From the NCBI GenBank assembly GCA_015832175.1, contig WJXW01000019.1, positions 248,001 to 312,000 on the forward strand: a stretch of DNA of 64,000 nt, in the 5' to 3' direction. The stretch comes from Paraphaeosphaeria minitans. Lineage: Eukaryota > Ascomycota > Dothideomycetes > Pleosporales > Didymosphaeriaceae. The notes beneath the pieces are model-generated. The model saw nothing but the letters and a program-made list of their open reading frames with translations. It had not been told where the DNA came from and searched no databases. The position numbers and the translations under genes are program-made. Positions 33,490 through 44,617 of this stretch are shown one piece after another. Positions within the stretch are counted from its first letter, which is position 1. Each line of letters begins with the position of its first letter.

Positions 33490-33880
33490 CAAAGAATGTG
33501 GTTCTTGGATAGACTTGCTCAAAGTGGATGCCGATTTTATATGAAGAGATTCTCATCGTCCAAACATGAAACTGCCCATGAAAAGATGAAGCACCATGGT
33601 CGACGAAGTAATCCCAAGGTAATAAGCCGATATCAGCCATTTCAATGTACTGACTGTGACGTAGCTTGTTCAGTACTGCTAAACGTCACGAATACATCTC
33701 TCGACAATCTATACGAAGGCACTGGAAACAAGGACCCGGGCTACAGAGAAATTGTCACCTGGCAGCCTCTTCCGGCTCGGAATATCCAGCGTACTGCTGT
33801 GGAAGATGTCCCTGATCGATGGGCGATGAACGTTGTCTCCTTCATGTCCGCTCAGGTTGTGCTGACACAGCAATGGTGAT
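33490..33880 (+). pseudogene. Fragment of a second YDR124W-like gene
   Basis: LDNLYEGTGNKDPGYREIV and TWQPLPARN (33700-33785) match QYNLYEGSGNEDPGCGEQV and TWQAIPKPD of the gene at 29856-31602. The DNA between 33690 and 33770 aligns as well. The upstream 150 bp are broken by stops, and the conserved N-terminal helices are not found. The orientation is opposite to the better copy. Its right end is antisense to the end of the RRM gene. Confidence 0.65.
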
Positions 33881-34610
33881 CCCAACGGGCCTGAAATTCC
33901 TATCAAAACGAACGTGCAGTTTCCTTCCCCAGTGTTCGACCTCATTGAGACGGTCAACGGCGTGGCTCGCTTCTTTAGATGTGCCGAATGTAGCGGTTGC
34001 CGTGTAGTTTGGTTTGACTATACAAGACACTGGATAGTACCCATGCTGGTAGAAATGTCGCAAGAGATCTGTTGTGCCCACATTTTTGTGTAGGTTCCTA
34101 ACAAAAACACCTAGTGGTTCTGTCACCAATACACCATCGTAAGAGTTGACCGGCAATCCACTGCCACCTTGTGTACGCCAAGTATTCTTGTCGTCGGCTG
34201 GGAAGGGAACGCGGATAGGATCTGGGTGTAACAAGCGGGGGATCTCTCGCGTAGGAGCGCTACCCAGTGTTGCCGACCGAAATGCGAGGCCTGGGTGTCT
34301 ACTTGGCCAAGTACTCTGGCATGAGAAATCTTGCTCATAAGTTTGTACTTCGACTTGGCGAGCAAGGTCTGCTGATCCGGATTAGCTAGATGACTCGCAT
34401 TATACACGTCGACAGACCATATAACATGACGTTACACTCTTTAGCTTCAGCCTTAAAGTAAGCACGCATAACCCCAGTTGTAAGTTTTTGCACCTCGATG
34501 TGCGGAGGTTGTTCCTTGAAATATGGTCGCAAGTAGTCCTTGATGCGTTGCCAGCTTTCTAGCCAAGGCGCCTGGTCTGTACGGCCGATAAGAACGATCA
34601 AGATCGTCAT
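33842..34610 (-). CDS. RRM-domain RNA-binding protein
   Basis: The 3' exon (to stop at 33842) carries one RNA-recognition motif: RNP2-like VFVRNL, then helix TTDLLRHFYQHGY, a shortened RNP1-like strand (TATATFGT), helix EASHAVDRLNEVEHW and the last strand KLHVRFDRN. Aromatic residues of RNP1 are mostly replaced. An upstream exon from 34610 (MTILIVLIGRTDQAPWLES ... AYFKAEAKECNVML) looks like part of another RRM-like fold. The connecting intron (about 34240-34410) is not resolved. The product would bind RNA. Its C terminus may be shortened, because the last codons overlap, antisense, the YDR124W-like fragment. Confidence 0.6.
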
Positions 34611-35846
34611 GCTTGATGTGCAGAGGGAGACAAGGTGTTTCGGTGTATCATCAGTCGTTTATGGTGGCTGTGGGATCTCCCGTTGTTCAGGGTCAAGTAT
34701 GCCAGCGAATACGTGCCTTTCATATTTGATATCATGTAAGCCAATCTCGGCGTAAATCCACTGACGCACTGAGCCGAATTATCTGGGTGCAGACGCGGGA
34801 AAATGAGTGATTGCCCCGAATCTCCATTTCCGGGTCCGCGGGGGATGGCACGAAGCGAGGCGGCAACGATTAGCTTGCCGGGCTTACGTACGACAGGAAG
34901 AAAGTGCCCAATGAGGGTGTATGCGTCTTAGGTGCTGTGATGGACAGCAGTCTGCATCATCGCTTATGTTTCATGGGCGTACGTGCGCTGAAGAAAGGAG
35001 TGCTAAGTCGGGGAGTTCCCCATGTCCCTTCACTTCCAACTCGGTCCTAGTCCAAGATATCTGCTGGGCTCATCTGATGACTTGCGCCTAGATCATGATC
35101 GGCTAGTCCATCTATTATTCAGAAGTGAGCGGTCGGCGGCACGTGTCATTCAAGAACAACCCGGGGATAGGTATGAATTCGACTGGGGTTAATTCAACTG
35201 TAGTTTCCATTCCTGCACCGAGCCAGCATGCGTTGGTATCCACATTCTCATCTTCTTTGACAAGACCTCACCCAGTCCATGGACAGCAAGGGAGTGTTCT
35301 GAGCTGGGTGTCTGCAGATGCATGCATAAGGACAGGTTTTTTCGCACGGATTGCCCCTAGACATCCCACGTCGTGCCACGGCATCCAGGCGCGGTTGGCA
35401 GGGTATCCACGATTTGCGAGAAATTTGAGGTCGCTCTGCACGCATACGCTAAGTTCCACCGCAGCAAGTGGACACAAATCAAGTTCGCTGTGCCGCACAT
35501 CGCCCGGACTGGAGCTTCCCATCCAGTTACTATTGGAGGCTTGATTCCCCAAAGATTGTTCGCCACTGTCCGCGGTTGCTTTTGATCTTTCTCTATTGAG
35601 TGTTTGGGGTCGCTTAACCGCTCCTTGTCGATTGCCAACTACGTACGCTGTCGGCAGTTTCAGAGAATCGGAAGTGATGTGGTCAATCCAGTGAGCAGTG
35701 TGCCGCAGACAGCAACTCTGGGTGATCCCAGATGCCGCTATCTACATGCATCGCTAGCGCGACTGCTATCGATCGTGTTTAAGTTTCGAAAGGCTCACAC
35801 TTTCTCCAACTTTGCTTGTTGAGCAGCCCAACAGAAGTGCAGTGAG
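34611..35846. other. Spacer with ambiguous overlapping frames
   Basis: At 35125-35640 open frames of 90-139 codons exist on both strands. Neither has a domain or clear splice sites, so I call no gene. Confidence 0.4.
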
Positions 35847-36194
35847 TTGACGAAGTCAACTCGTCCCATTTTCAGGCAAGATTTCCCCACACTTCCTCCA
35901 TGCGTATGTTTTCTTACCCGCGAAACCCTCGAACAGCTCGCTCTCATCATGTCTTCACTGGACCCACACGATCTAGCACGGAGACTACTGAAGATCAACG
36001 AAGAAAACCAAGGCATGAATTCTACTCGAATCATTTTTTCGAACTCCTCTTCGTCAAGCCGCTCCACCAACCACACGCTGCTACTCAACACCGACGCGAA
36101 AAGGCCTTTTCCTCCCACAAACACACCTCTCGGGTTCGATGGAAACATAGATACTCTCGGAGAGGCTCTATACATCGCTGGAGCTGGACCATAG
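35847..36194 (+). CDS. Hypothetical protein, 115 aa
   Basis: A frame with protein-like helical segments (RETLEQLALIMSSLDPHDL, ARRLLKINEENQG), a Ser-rich middle and a short C-terminal segment. A longer minus-strand frame overlaps it completely, but its composition (Ser/Arg/Val, many Met) looks like a shadow. No domain recognised. Confidence 0.35.
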   Translation: MTKSTRPIFRQDFPTLPPCVCFLTRETLEQLALIMSSLDPHDLARRLLKINEENQGMNSTRIIFSNSSSSSRSTNHTLLLNTDAKRPFPPTNTPLGFDGNIDTLGEALYIAGAGP

Positions 36195-37341
36195 ATAGTC
36201 GAGGAAAAACTCATCCTCAATGAGCATGGCCAAGGGTCTTATGGGTCACCAAAATTTTCTGCAATCTCGCAAGAGTGATCATAACAAATGACAATCTTGT
36301 ATTTCTCCAATCTGGCTCAAGGCATGTCACTACATAAGATAGCATTCATAAAACCTAGTGGTGCATTTTAAAAGGGTCTGTTAATCTGTTAGCGTTCAAC
36401 GTGAACATCGCGCTGTTACTTACCCAAGAAACATCCAGTAGACCACAAGAACGATTACCATTAAGATAACTGCTACTTTAAGCAGCTTCTGCTGTAAGTG
36501 TTTATCCATCTCCACTGCTTCAAATTAGGCGATGCTTGTTTAGGCCGTTATAACTCACTCTGTTGGTTCGCAAGAGGATCATACATGTTGGGCAGGGTTG
36601 CGGTGACTGAGTCCAGTATCGGCAGGTCTCACATCTCTTGTAGACCATATCACGGTCGTACGCCAACCCATGGGCTCATGCATGTCCGTGCCCTAGCATG
36701 GGCACTGGTTCTACACACTCTGCCAGCATATCCCACATGACCTGCAGACTTTCTCTAGCGGCTAGAAAGAAGGAGATAATGTGGCACGGGATGCATGTCC
36801 CCTCTAACGGTGTGCAGTGTGGTGTCACAGAACTGCTGGGAGCCATTAATGTCTGTCCAGGACTCTTTGAAAACCGGCCCGAAATTGTTGAAACGGGCCA
36901 GCCGTGCCGGTAGCGGAAAATGGAACGAAAACGGGCGTCACGAAAATCACTGTCGATCTATGACAGATCCGTTTCAACTATCTGTGAGCAGTACGAGAAT
37001 TGGAATGCAGTTAAACTTGCAGCCGAGCTGCACAGATCAGGACCTGTTGGGCCGCTGCAAGCGATATTTGGGATTCTAGCATCGGTCGCCACCTAGACCC
37101 TTCTCTTAGACGGGACTGAGTACGGCTGTTGAGGGTGGTGGGCTTGCAATCACCGCTACCCTCACCAGCGCGTGTTGCACCGTAGCATTTAATACGAATA
37201 CTGACTAATATCGGTCCAAGTGGAGGTCCTCGCTTCAAACGCAAGTAACAACAAGCATACACCATCACTTTCTATTCTTGCAGAGGAAGGCATGTTTGTA
37301 GAGAATGATGCTCGCGTCGCAGTTCTTAACCACCACAGTCG
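36195..37341. other. Spacer, nothing recognised
   Basis: Short frames only. The last 100 bp may contain a first exon and intron of the next gene, since a good acceptor (cttaac...ccaccacag) ends at 37341. Confidence 0.4.
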
Positions 37342-38273
37342 TCCGAGTCCGACATTACGAATGCACCAGAACAGTCTTCTCAGTCCATTGATCTACCGAA
37401 TCGAGATATTTATCGCCGTACGGACTACGTCATCCGCGAAGCCAAAGAACGACGAATCACTGCTCGTTATAGCCATTTCCTCAATGATCAAAGCATCCAC
37501 ACTCTACAGGGTCCGAGGTTCATGTCTCGCAGCCAGCGCAAACTCGAAATGGCTCTAAATGCCCTCGATCTCAACCATATGTGCGACATTTTCGACCGCA
37601 CCTCTGCGAAAAAACTCCTCTGTGTTGACTTAGGGACCATTCGAGGCACAGAGATTATACAAACAGATCCGGACGTTATCAAAGTCATTTATTCTCCGCT
37701 CGTCGCGCTTACCGTCTTGGCTTACGACTGTGTTGGAACATCGCTCCAGAGCCCTGCTAAATACTCTCAGAGGTTCGCAGATGCTGCGCATAGCGTCTTG
37801 TTCAAGCGCGCATTTGGTTCAGGCCTCGAAATTCACGACGTACAGGCTGTGCTAATGTGAGACGCTCTGAATCTCATGGGATGTACCATTCCACTAATCT
37901 CAATAGACTCATGCTTCTCGAGATCGAAAAACACGGCGACACCGAGACAACGGAACAAAAGCTGAACAAAGTCCAAGTACTACACACGTTGGCGAAGCTT
38001 GCTATGGACTTGGATGGTTGGGCCTCAAATAAGGAGAAGTTTTCGAAAGCGTACCAAGCTGTATATCAGACGTGCGAGACATTCTACATCCTGCAGAAGG
38101 ACGTGGAGGCCCTAGTTGGCTTGCAAACTGATGTACAGATTGGTTCCGCCCGCTCGGCGGTTTTTGCCGTCGCTCTTTGCTCCTGGGATGGATCTGAGGG
38201 GCGGTGTCAAGAGCGGATGATTAGGCAGCAACACCGAAATACTGTAGGCATGTTTGATACGCAGAACTTTTGA
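37342..38273 (+). CDS. Hypothetical helical protein, at least two exons
   Basis: After the acceptor at 37341 the frame reads SSESDITNAPEQSSQSIDL and on through RSQRKLEMALNALDLNHM and IKVIYSPLVALTVLAYDCV. An in-phase intron at 37857-37906 (GTGAGA...CAATAG, 50 bp) joins to LMLLEIEKHGD and a long helical region (VQVLHTLAKLAMDLDGW ... LQKDVEALVG). The first exon and a proper start are not identified; the visible frame gives about 290 residues. No domain recognised. The all-helical tail resembles the N-terminal regulatory helices common in fungal STAND or ankyrin proteins, but this is not enough to name it. Confidence 0.5.
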
Positions 38274-38518
38274 TTTTGCGGTCGTCGCTGCGGTCACATC
38301 TGGAGTGTTTGCAAGGCATGCATTGATTTTTGCGCTTGACTTCGACCATCTTTCCAACAGTGGGCACGTGATGCCCCACCGTTCCTCCCACACTAACAAG
38401 GGCCTCCCTAGACGAAATGGCCGCGATCGACCGCCACTGTCTGGGCCTCCCGCACGTTGTGGCTACTATCCGTTGTGCAACCGACGGTCCCCACCCGCTC
38501 CATTAATGATCCCTGCTG

Positions 38519-38930
38519 TCTCGCTGCACCCGTCCATCTTCGCTGCGCGCCTCCATCCTCGCTGTGTCCCTCCATCCTCGCTGCGCGCCTCCATCCTCGC
38601 TGCGCGCCTCCATCCTCGCTGCGCGCCTCCATCCTCGCTGCGCGCCTCCATCCTCGCTATATCCCTCCATCCTCGCTGCGCGCCTCCGCCCTCGCTATAT
38701 CCCTCCATCCTCGCTGCGCGCCTCCATCCTCGCTGCGCGCCTCCATCCTCGCCGCGCGCCTCCGCCCTCGCTATATCCCTCCATCCTCGCTGCGCGCCTC
38801 CATCCTCGCTGCGCGCCTCCATCCTCGCTGCGCGCCTCCATCCTCGCTGCGCGCCTCCATCCTCGCCGCGCGCCTCCGCCCTCGCTATATCCCTCCATCC
38901 TCGCTGCGCGCCTCCATCCTCGCTGCGCGC
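38519..38930 (+). repeat. 19-bp GC-rich minisatellite, about 21 copies
   Basis: The unit is ctccatcctcgctgcgcgc, with variants ending in ctatatcc or reading ctccgccct. Variants recur in a fixed order, so there is a higher-order unit of several repeats. Because 19 is one more than a multiple of three, every frame cycles through the same 19-residue peptide. The array ends about 24 bp before the ATG of the next gene. Confidence 0.95.
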
Positions 38931-38954
38931 CATCCTTACTACGCCTGCGCTATA

Positions 38955-40040
38955 ATGTCTACGTCTACGATAGTTGCTGACATACTGCAAGGCAACGAGT
39001 CCCACTGGATTGAGTTCTTGGTGGAGGGCATCCCCACTCTGCTGAGAAGTAAGACCGGCTATGCGCGAATGTACATCCTCTACAGACTCTTGCAATACCA
39101 ATTTGATTCGTTGTTGAACAAAGATCTCGAATCTGAGTCTGTCATCAAAAGCTCCCTAGAGCGGACGGCAGAGAGGTTAAAGAGCATGCACACTAAAGCG
39201 TATAATTCTGAAATCACGGTGGATGCATGGTTGCAGGGACGAGCCCAACGTAAGGATCGCGACCAGGACCACGACCAAGACGAGGACCACGACCTGCTCT
39301 CGAGATATGCAGACTCACGTGCCTCCGATGTGTATATGTGCAAACTTGCGTTCAGCTCGAAGGTTGCTGATGTTCTCCATCGTGCGCCCTTTGACAAACA
39401 ATACCACAGCAAGAGATCCGGTCCCCCCCAAGTGCTCGCTCATCTCGTCTCGTATCTCTGGCAAAATCAAGAGTTGTACCAAAACAATCAAAACAGAGTT
39501 AAGAGTTCACGAGTTGATATCGCACTGGTGGATAGCGCAAGTTGTCTTTCAACCTCAGGCAGCACGGAAACGACTATTGCATCCGGCCAAAAACGTCAGC
39601 TTGAACCATGTGCTTCATTGCAAACTTCGGACGGGAAGCGCTCACGTTACCAAAGCGACCAGGATAGCGATGAGCACGCGCATGATCTCTTCGAAAACAA
39701 ATACAACCTGCACAAACCTCATGGACTTGCCCCACTTGAGCCAATTTTGTGGGACATTCCATGGGAGTCACACATATTAGCAATCCAACGATGTGGAGGA
39801 CAACATGCTGTAGCATTGGTGACTAAGGCCCCGATTGAAGCGATGGACAAGGGCGAATCTTATGACAGGTACCATATCTTAGGACACCATCTTCGCCCAT
39901 TACAGGATTGGGTGCCAGAGATGTCGGGGCGGCTTTCAAATGGTGCTGAAATGTTGCACTTGACAGTGGCCATACCGAGGGACAGATCGGAGACCGAGCA
40001 ACGCATCCCCGATTCTATACTAGCTTTTACGATTCGTTGA
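38955..40040 (+). CDS. Hypothetical protein, 361 aa
   Basis: A single uninterrupted frame from ATG 38955 (MSTSTIVADILQGNESHWI) to TGA 40040. The N-terminal 90 residues are helical. A charged Asp/His/Arg cluster (KDRDQDHDQDEDHD) lies at about 100-113. The middle is Ser/Gln-rich, and the C-terminal 110 residues look globular (LEPILWDIPWESHILA ... DRYHILGHHLRPLQDWVPE). The frame is also open upstream through the minisatellite, but the ATG after the array is the sensible start because the array is low-complexity in all frames. No family recognised. Confidence 0.65.
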   Translation: MSTSTIVADILQGNESHWIEFLVEGIPTLLRSKTGYARMYILYRLLQYQFDSLLNKDLESESVIKSSLERTAERLKSMHTKAYNSEITVDAWLQGRAQRKDRDQDHDQDEDHDLLSRYADSRASDVYMCKLAFSSKVADVLHRAPFDKQYHSKRSGPPQVLAHLVSYLWQNQELYQNNQNRVKSSRVDIALVDSASCLSTSGSTETTIASGQKRQLEPCASLQTSDGKRSRYQSDQDSDEHAHDLFENKYNLHKPHGLAPLEPILWDIPWESHILAIQRCGGQHAVALVTKAPIEAMDKGESYDRYHILGHHLRPLQDWVPEMSGRLSNGAEMLHLTVAIPRDRSETEQRIPDSILAFTIR

Positions 40041-41484
40041 GGATTTCAGCTTCTGTTCCTTCCCGTTCTGTAACGGTTATCTGATCCTCCTTATACAGCA
40101 TACCAACATGACCTTGGCCAAAGACCTCTTGCGTGCCATCTTTCCGGAAAACATACAATCTGCCCGTGATGATCTTGACTTCCAACGAGTCCTTTCGTAC
40201 TTCATAGTTGCCTAGTTCCCACAATTTTTTTCTAGTCATGCTGAAAGGGCAATTTCCAACCGTGATCGTGAGTACTTGGCTTGTGATACTCCTGTTTGCA
40301 GTAAGCGTTCGTCCACGTGCTGATCGTCAAAGGAACATACTTGGTTCTTCAGAGGATTGACGCGTCTTCAGATGCTGAGGCGCTTTCCAGATTCTGGCCG
40401 ATCCCTTGTGCGAGAGGAAATGTTATTCCATTCTCTAGTTGGAAGAAACTAAAGCGGCTGACAGAACACAATCGTGGCACCCGTCTACTGGTGTTTGGAT
40501 AAAGTTTTTTTTTTACCCCACCACTAGCGGTGCGAGCGGTGCAGCAAGCGGCTATTGGAGTTTTTATCGGGTTCCGGCCTGGCACCAGTCTTTGGTCGAT
40601 TAATGTATCTGGTTCTTTACGTTCTTTGAAATTGACTATAGGCCCAGTGTTCGTTGAAGTCCAGAAAGTAACGGGGTGGCGGGGCCTGGCGGTTCCAAAT
40701 CAGGATCCAATGGCGAGCAAAGAGTGGGGTATGCCGGAACTCACCGGTTCCTGGGTTCCGTCTGACCGGTAGATGCTTCCTAGCCAGCATCACAATACCA
40801 TCTCTGGAAAACTACACAGCATTTTCTAGTTGTATGTAGGATCGACCTTGAAACCGTTTGGTAAGCTCGCCCCACGACAAGCCTTCCTGTTTCAGACGTC
40901 GGAAGCTTGACCTTTACACCAGGCTGTGCCATGCTTCTGCAACGTTACTCATGTTCGCCTCATCACCTTTTAATGTAGTAATTGTCAATGTCGCTGTCGT
41001 TTTCTTCGCTGCGGGAGGATTGTGTACTGATGGACTGATGCGTTTCTAGCTTCACGAGGTTGAGCGCATGGCTGTCGCAACCTCGAAACACAGCTGTTAA
41101 CTGCGGCCACCATAGGCCGAAGCGACCTCTGTCAAGGTCCATGGCCCTCCGACTCTATCGCAGCATATCTCCCACGGGCTTGGAACTGCTTCCCTTGTCA
41201 CGCACTAGACCTCGATTGAGCACTGCGATGCATGATGTGGGACTACAAAGCGCAGATGTTGGCGCGCGCTCGATACACGAGAACAACTATCACATAAGCA
41301 AGGTTATTCAGCGCCGTTGAACGACGTGCATCGAGATGATAACTCGCTCCTTACATTAGCCTGTTGGCCCTGGCGCTATGGGTGACTCCGCTCCCGACGT
41401 CGCGCACTTGAACTGAGCCCGCAACACCCCACAAGACCGCAACAACAGCAACAACAGGACCACGATTGCGCGTTTTCTGACAAC
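40041..41484. other. Spacer with small unassigned frames
   Basis: A minus-strand 70-codon frame (40027-40239, MTRKKLWELGNYEVRKDS ... LYVFRKDGTQEVFG) has good composition and could be the last exon of a small gene whose earlier exon lies near 40350-40470. I could not find a consistent splice. The rest holds nothing supported. Confidence 0.35.
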
Positions 41485-42916
41485 ATGTCCGTTCCTTCCA
41501 TGGACGAAGGAATGGCGGATCTGCCAACTTTGGCTAAGATCTTCGAGGTGCTCAGCACCAGCCAGGTAAGTAGCCCGCCATTGCCATTAGAACCGTTCTG
41601 TCTCAACCCCTCATTAGATATGCCCTGATATGTACTAACAGAATGTGAAGAACAACGACGATAAGGACCTTGCGTCCTGGATCCAAGCAAACTACCTCAC
41701 CCGTGATTTTGACGGAGTGATTAGGGATGGTAGTATAGCTATTAAGAATACTGAAGACTTTGCAAAGCTGTACAACGCTTATAAGCGCGTGCGAAACCTC
41801 ACAAACCGCACCCAGGACAAGTGGCCGTACGCTGTCGTAATTATGCATAGATACATCTTCGCTAACATAGTATGGTAGGTTCTTCAACCGGTGGAAAAGT
41901 ATGACTTCCGCCCAGGTCACTAAGATGGCTACGAGTGATAGCATCGTGTCTCCTTCTGTTACTCCTGCTGCGTTTCCATTGAAGTCTTCGTCGGTGCACG
42001 AATCCGGAGACGACGGTAAGTTGGTCTCTGCCACTTCAAAATCAGCTTCAGGTATGTTTTTACCGCACGCATGTATTGTTATGATACCGCCAACATGCTT
42101 CCACTAACATCTTTTCAGTGCTTGCTGTAGAGTCTGCGTCTGAGCACTCCAATCTCGACGATCTACCTACAGTATGTGACTTCTAAGTCTGTAAGCCTCT
42201 CGCTTATCAAATACAATTATCCAGTTCTAAGCGCAAACGTGCCCTAGACTTTGACGAGCGTGGACGTTTCGCTCGCGGCCACGGCAACTTGCGTAAGCGG
42301 GGCCGTCGTGGAGGCAAAGTCGGCTGCCTACACGGGAAGAAATCACTCGCGGCAGAACGCGCCGACTCGACTGATGAAGTGAACGGCCACACGCCGTCGA
42401 TTCCCGTAGTGTCTACCAACAACGGCGACACGGAGATGGTCAACGCGCCAGTTAAGAAGCCGAAAGCTACCGCCTCAAGCCCTCGGGCAACTCGCAGGCA
42501 GATGCATGTCTCTAGAGGCAATGACGCTCAGGATCTTGCGGTGTCTGCGCAGGTTGGGAAGTTTCACGCAGGCAGCGATACTACAGTCGACGACAAACGG
42601 AATGTAGGCATCATACGCATCCAAATCGTTAAGGACTTATGCTAATCTCCAATTTCTAATATAGTTCAATGCGCCACAGGCCGACAAAGGTGCAGCAGCT
42701 CCCCACGAAGTGAATCCCTCGGACCTCACCGACACTGAGCAGCCTAAGCCCGAGCCTGCTGAATCTATGACAAAGTTTGATCAGGATACCGGCAAGCTCG
42801 ACTCCACAATGAATTCCCTAAAAAAGACTGTGGGGCAGGACGTTCACTCGAGGTTTCCCTACAATGTATTTGCGGTGGTTGCGAAGTGGGCGCCTTCTGT
42901 TTGGGCAAGGAAATGA
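41485..42916 (+). CDS. Six-exon nuclear-type protein of unknown function, about 370 aa
   Basis: Exons: 41485-41565, 41642-41869, 41916-42051, 42119-42171, about 42232-42603 and 42665-42916. Introns have GTAAGT, GTATGG, GTATGT, GTATGT and GTAGGC donors and consistent phases; only the fourth acceptor is unclear (a TAAG or CCAG choice). Exon 2 encodes a compact helical block (DLASWIQANYLTRDFDGVI, LYNAYKRVRNLTNRTQDKW). Exon 5 starts with a strong basic patch (RKRALDFDERGRFARGHGN, then LRKRGRRGGK) that should act as a nuclear signal or bind nucleic acid. The tail is acidic and Pro-rich and ends in KWAPSVWARK. No domain recognised. The intact exon chain argues that the gene is functional. Confidence 0.75.
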
Positions 42917-43998
42917 CCAGCAGGATGGGCACCCAGATCAAGAGAGCAGCGGGTCTCCAAGATCGCTTGTATTTATACTTTATTGGTAGCACCGCCAGGA
43001 GGGAGGACCATTAACGAAAAAGAGCACATCTAAGCTGCAGCTCATCTTCTTTATGGGTGCGCGGACGACAACGCCCCGTTCGTGGGTCTATTGGCGGTTT
43101 TACCCCGATACAGCTGAGTTCCGGTTCTCCAATTTTAATAGCGGGAACTGGTCTTCTGAAGCTTTCGTAACCGTCTTTGTTTGAACGGATCAAATATATT
43201 GCACAGCTGTAGTGCTCCAGATCCTAAAGATCGGGCAGATAGACCAATCATCATTCAGCAAGGTGTCACATATCCCAAGAGCTCCTGATTTCAGTGGGTC
43301 CGTGTCTGGATCAAGCGCGTTGTGTTAGACAACTGCCCAGGCACCGAGGTGGCGATATGCAGAACTTCAAATCGCTCTAAGTTAGAAGTCAAGTGACAAT
43401 AGAGCTTAGCTGCAACCCTTTTTGTGCAGACGGGAGCAAGCCAACGGCCCTAACTTCTATGCGAAGACCAAGTCTAGATTGCACCGGATCACGAAGCGGA
43501 CTTGAAAATATCTGGCAGGTCCAATTCGGGCGGCGCATCATTGTGCGCGGCTCTATGCAATGACGATGGCATGGAGGCGCCACCGCCGGTATACTTCATC
43601 CGTGCTCCACTACATGTCGAGTTGATGCGGGGCCCATGAATGTGAGGTGGCTCGCATGCATGTGGACGCGACTAAAGGTGGTACGCAATCATCGCTGTGA
43701 TGTACGACGCCCGAATTGAACCTTCCGGTCCCCGAACGAGATCTTGCGCCTGATGGGCCAGGGGGAACGACTCAGGGCTATACTATCTCATACAACAACC
43801 CATGTACGGCTTGCCTTAGATGAGTTTAGTGCACAGCCACCTGGAAACGCCTTCGACTTCACAAACATTAAGCAGATCGCGCGTTGATTGAGCTCCAGCC
43901 GCTCCGCGGCGTACGCTGTCAAGCAGCTGTCGAGCGTACAGATACGTTCGCTTTCGCTCCATTAATCCTGGACTTCGCATTTCACGATAACTGATCTA
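42917..43998. other. Spacer, nothing recognised
   Basis: Only short frames without motifs. No repeat recognised. Confidence 0.45.
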
Positions 43999-44617
43999 AT
44001 GATATCTACGACGCCGGATAGTCGATGGCTTTCGCCAGAGCATCTCTTTCCGGAGCGGTGCGCTTGCCTTGTATCAGTTCTTCTCTCTTGCTGACATTTG
44101 AAGGTCCGACAAGACAGCTTGGGGCATTGATGATGTCCTCCACGAGGAGCATACCATCGACGCATTGAAACCCCTGCGATTATATGTCGATAACAACGGT
44201 GTCTCCATGACAACCCTTCTCAAATTGTCAAGAGATGGCAAGCGCTACGCCAGGGTTGCTGAGTTTCACTGGAATCAACTTTCTCACGAGAAACTTCGGT
44301 CCTTTCTCAGCGAAAATATCATCCTCACCGTTCGGACGCTACTCAAGAGACCTTATAGTTGCGATATTTGGGTGGGAATGGATATTGACGATCTTATTCA
44401 ACCTCACAACGGAATTGGTCGCCGCCTGGCTGATTATAATCTTGTTGCGTTGGAAGAGATCAGTTTTCTCGCCCATGACGAGCAATCTTCCGGCGACTCG
44501 CAGGCAGCATGGATGTGCAAAGGGCTTAGGGATGGAAAACGAGGTATACAGGTGATATGTCGAGCCAACGCGTCCTATCTATCCTGTGGTTTTAGTTGGC
44601 ACCCTTCAACAGGATAG
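43999..44617 (+). CDS. Hypothetical protein, possibly two exons
   Basis: A long open segment ends at 44617 and reads DKTAWGIDDVLHEEHTIDA, YVDNNGVSMTTLLKLSRDG, FLSENIILTVRTLLKR, then a mixed alpha/beta-like stretch. It has no ATG of its own before an upstream stop. A plausible first exon starts at ATG 43999 (MISTTPDSRWLSPEHLF), with GTATC...TTGAAG between, but that interval is only about 33 bp. Start and join are therefore uncertain. No domain recognised. Confidence 0.45.

Noticed and set aside
38519..38930. CRISPR-like regular repeat
   Set aside because: Units are contiguous, without unique spacers, and the genome is eukaryotic. It is a minisatellite.
38254..38980. Frames of 138-233 codons on both strands, and an upstream extension of the 361-aa gene, with repeated RCAPPSSLRASILAARLHP-type peptide
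   Set aside because: They come from the 19-bp minisatellite. The array is low-complexity in all frames, so the gene start was placed after it.
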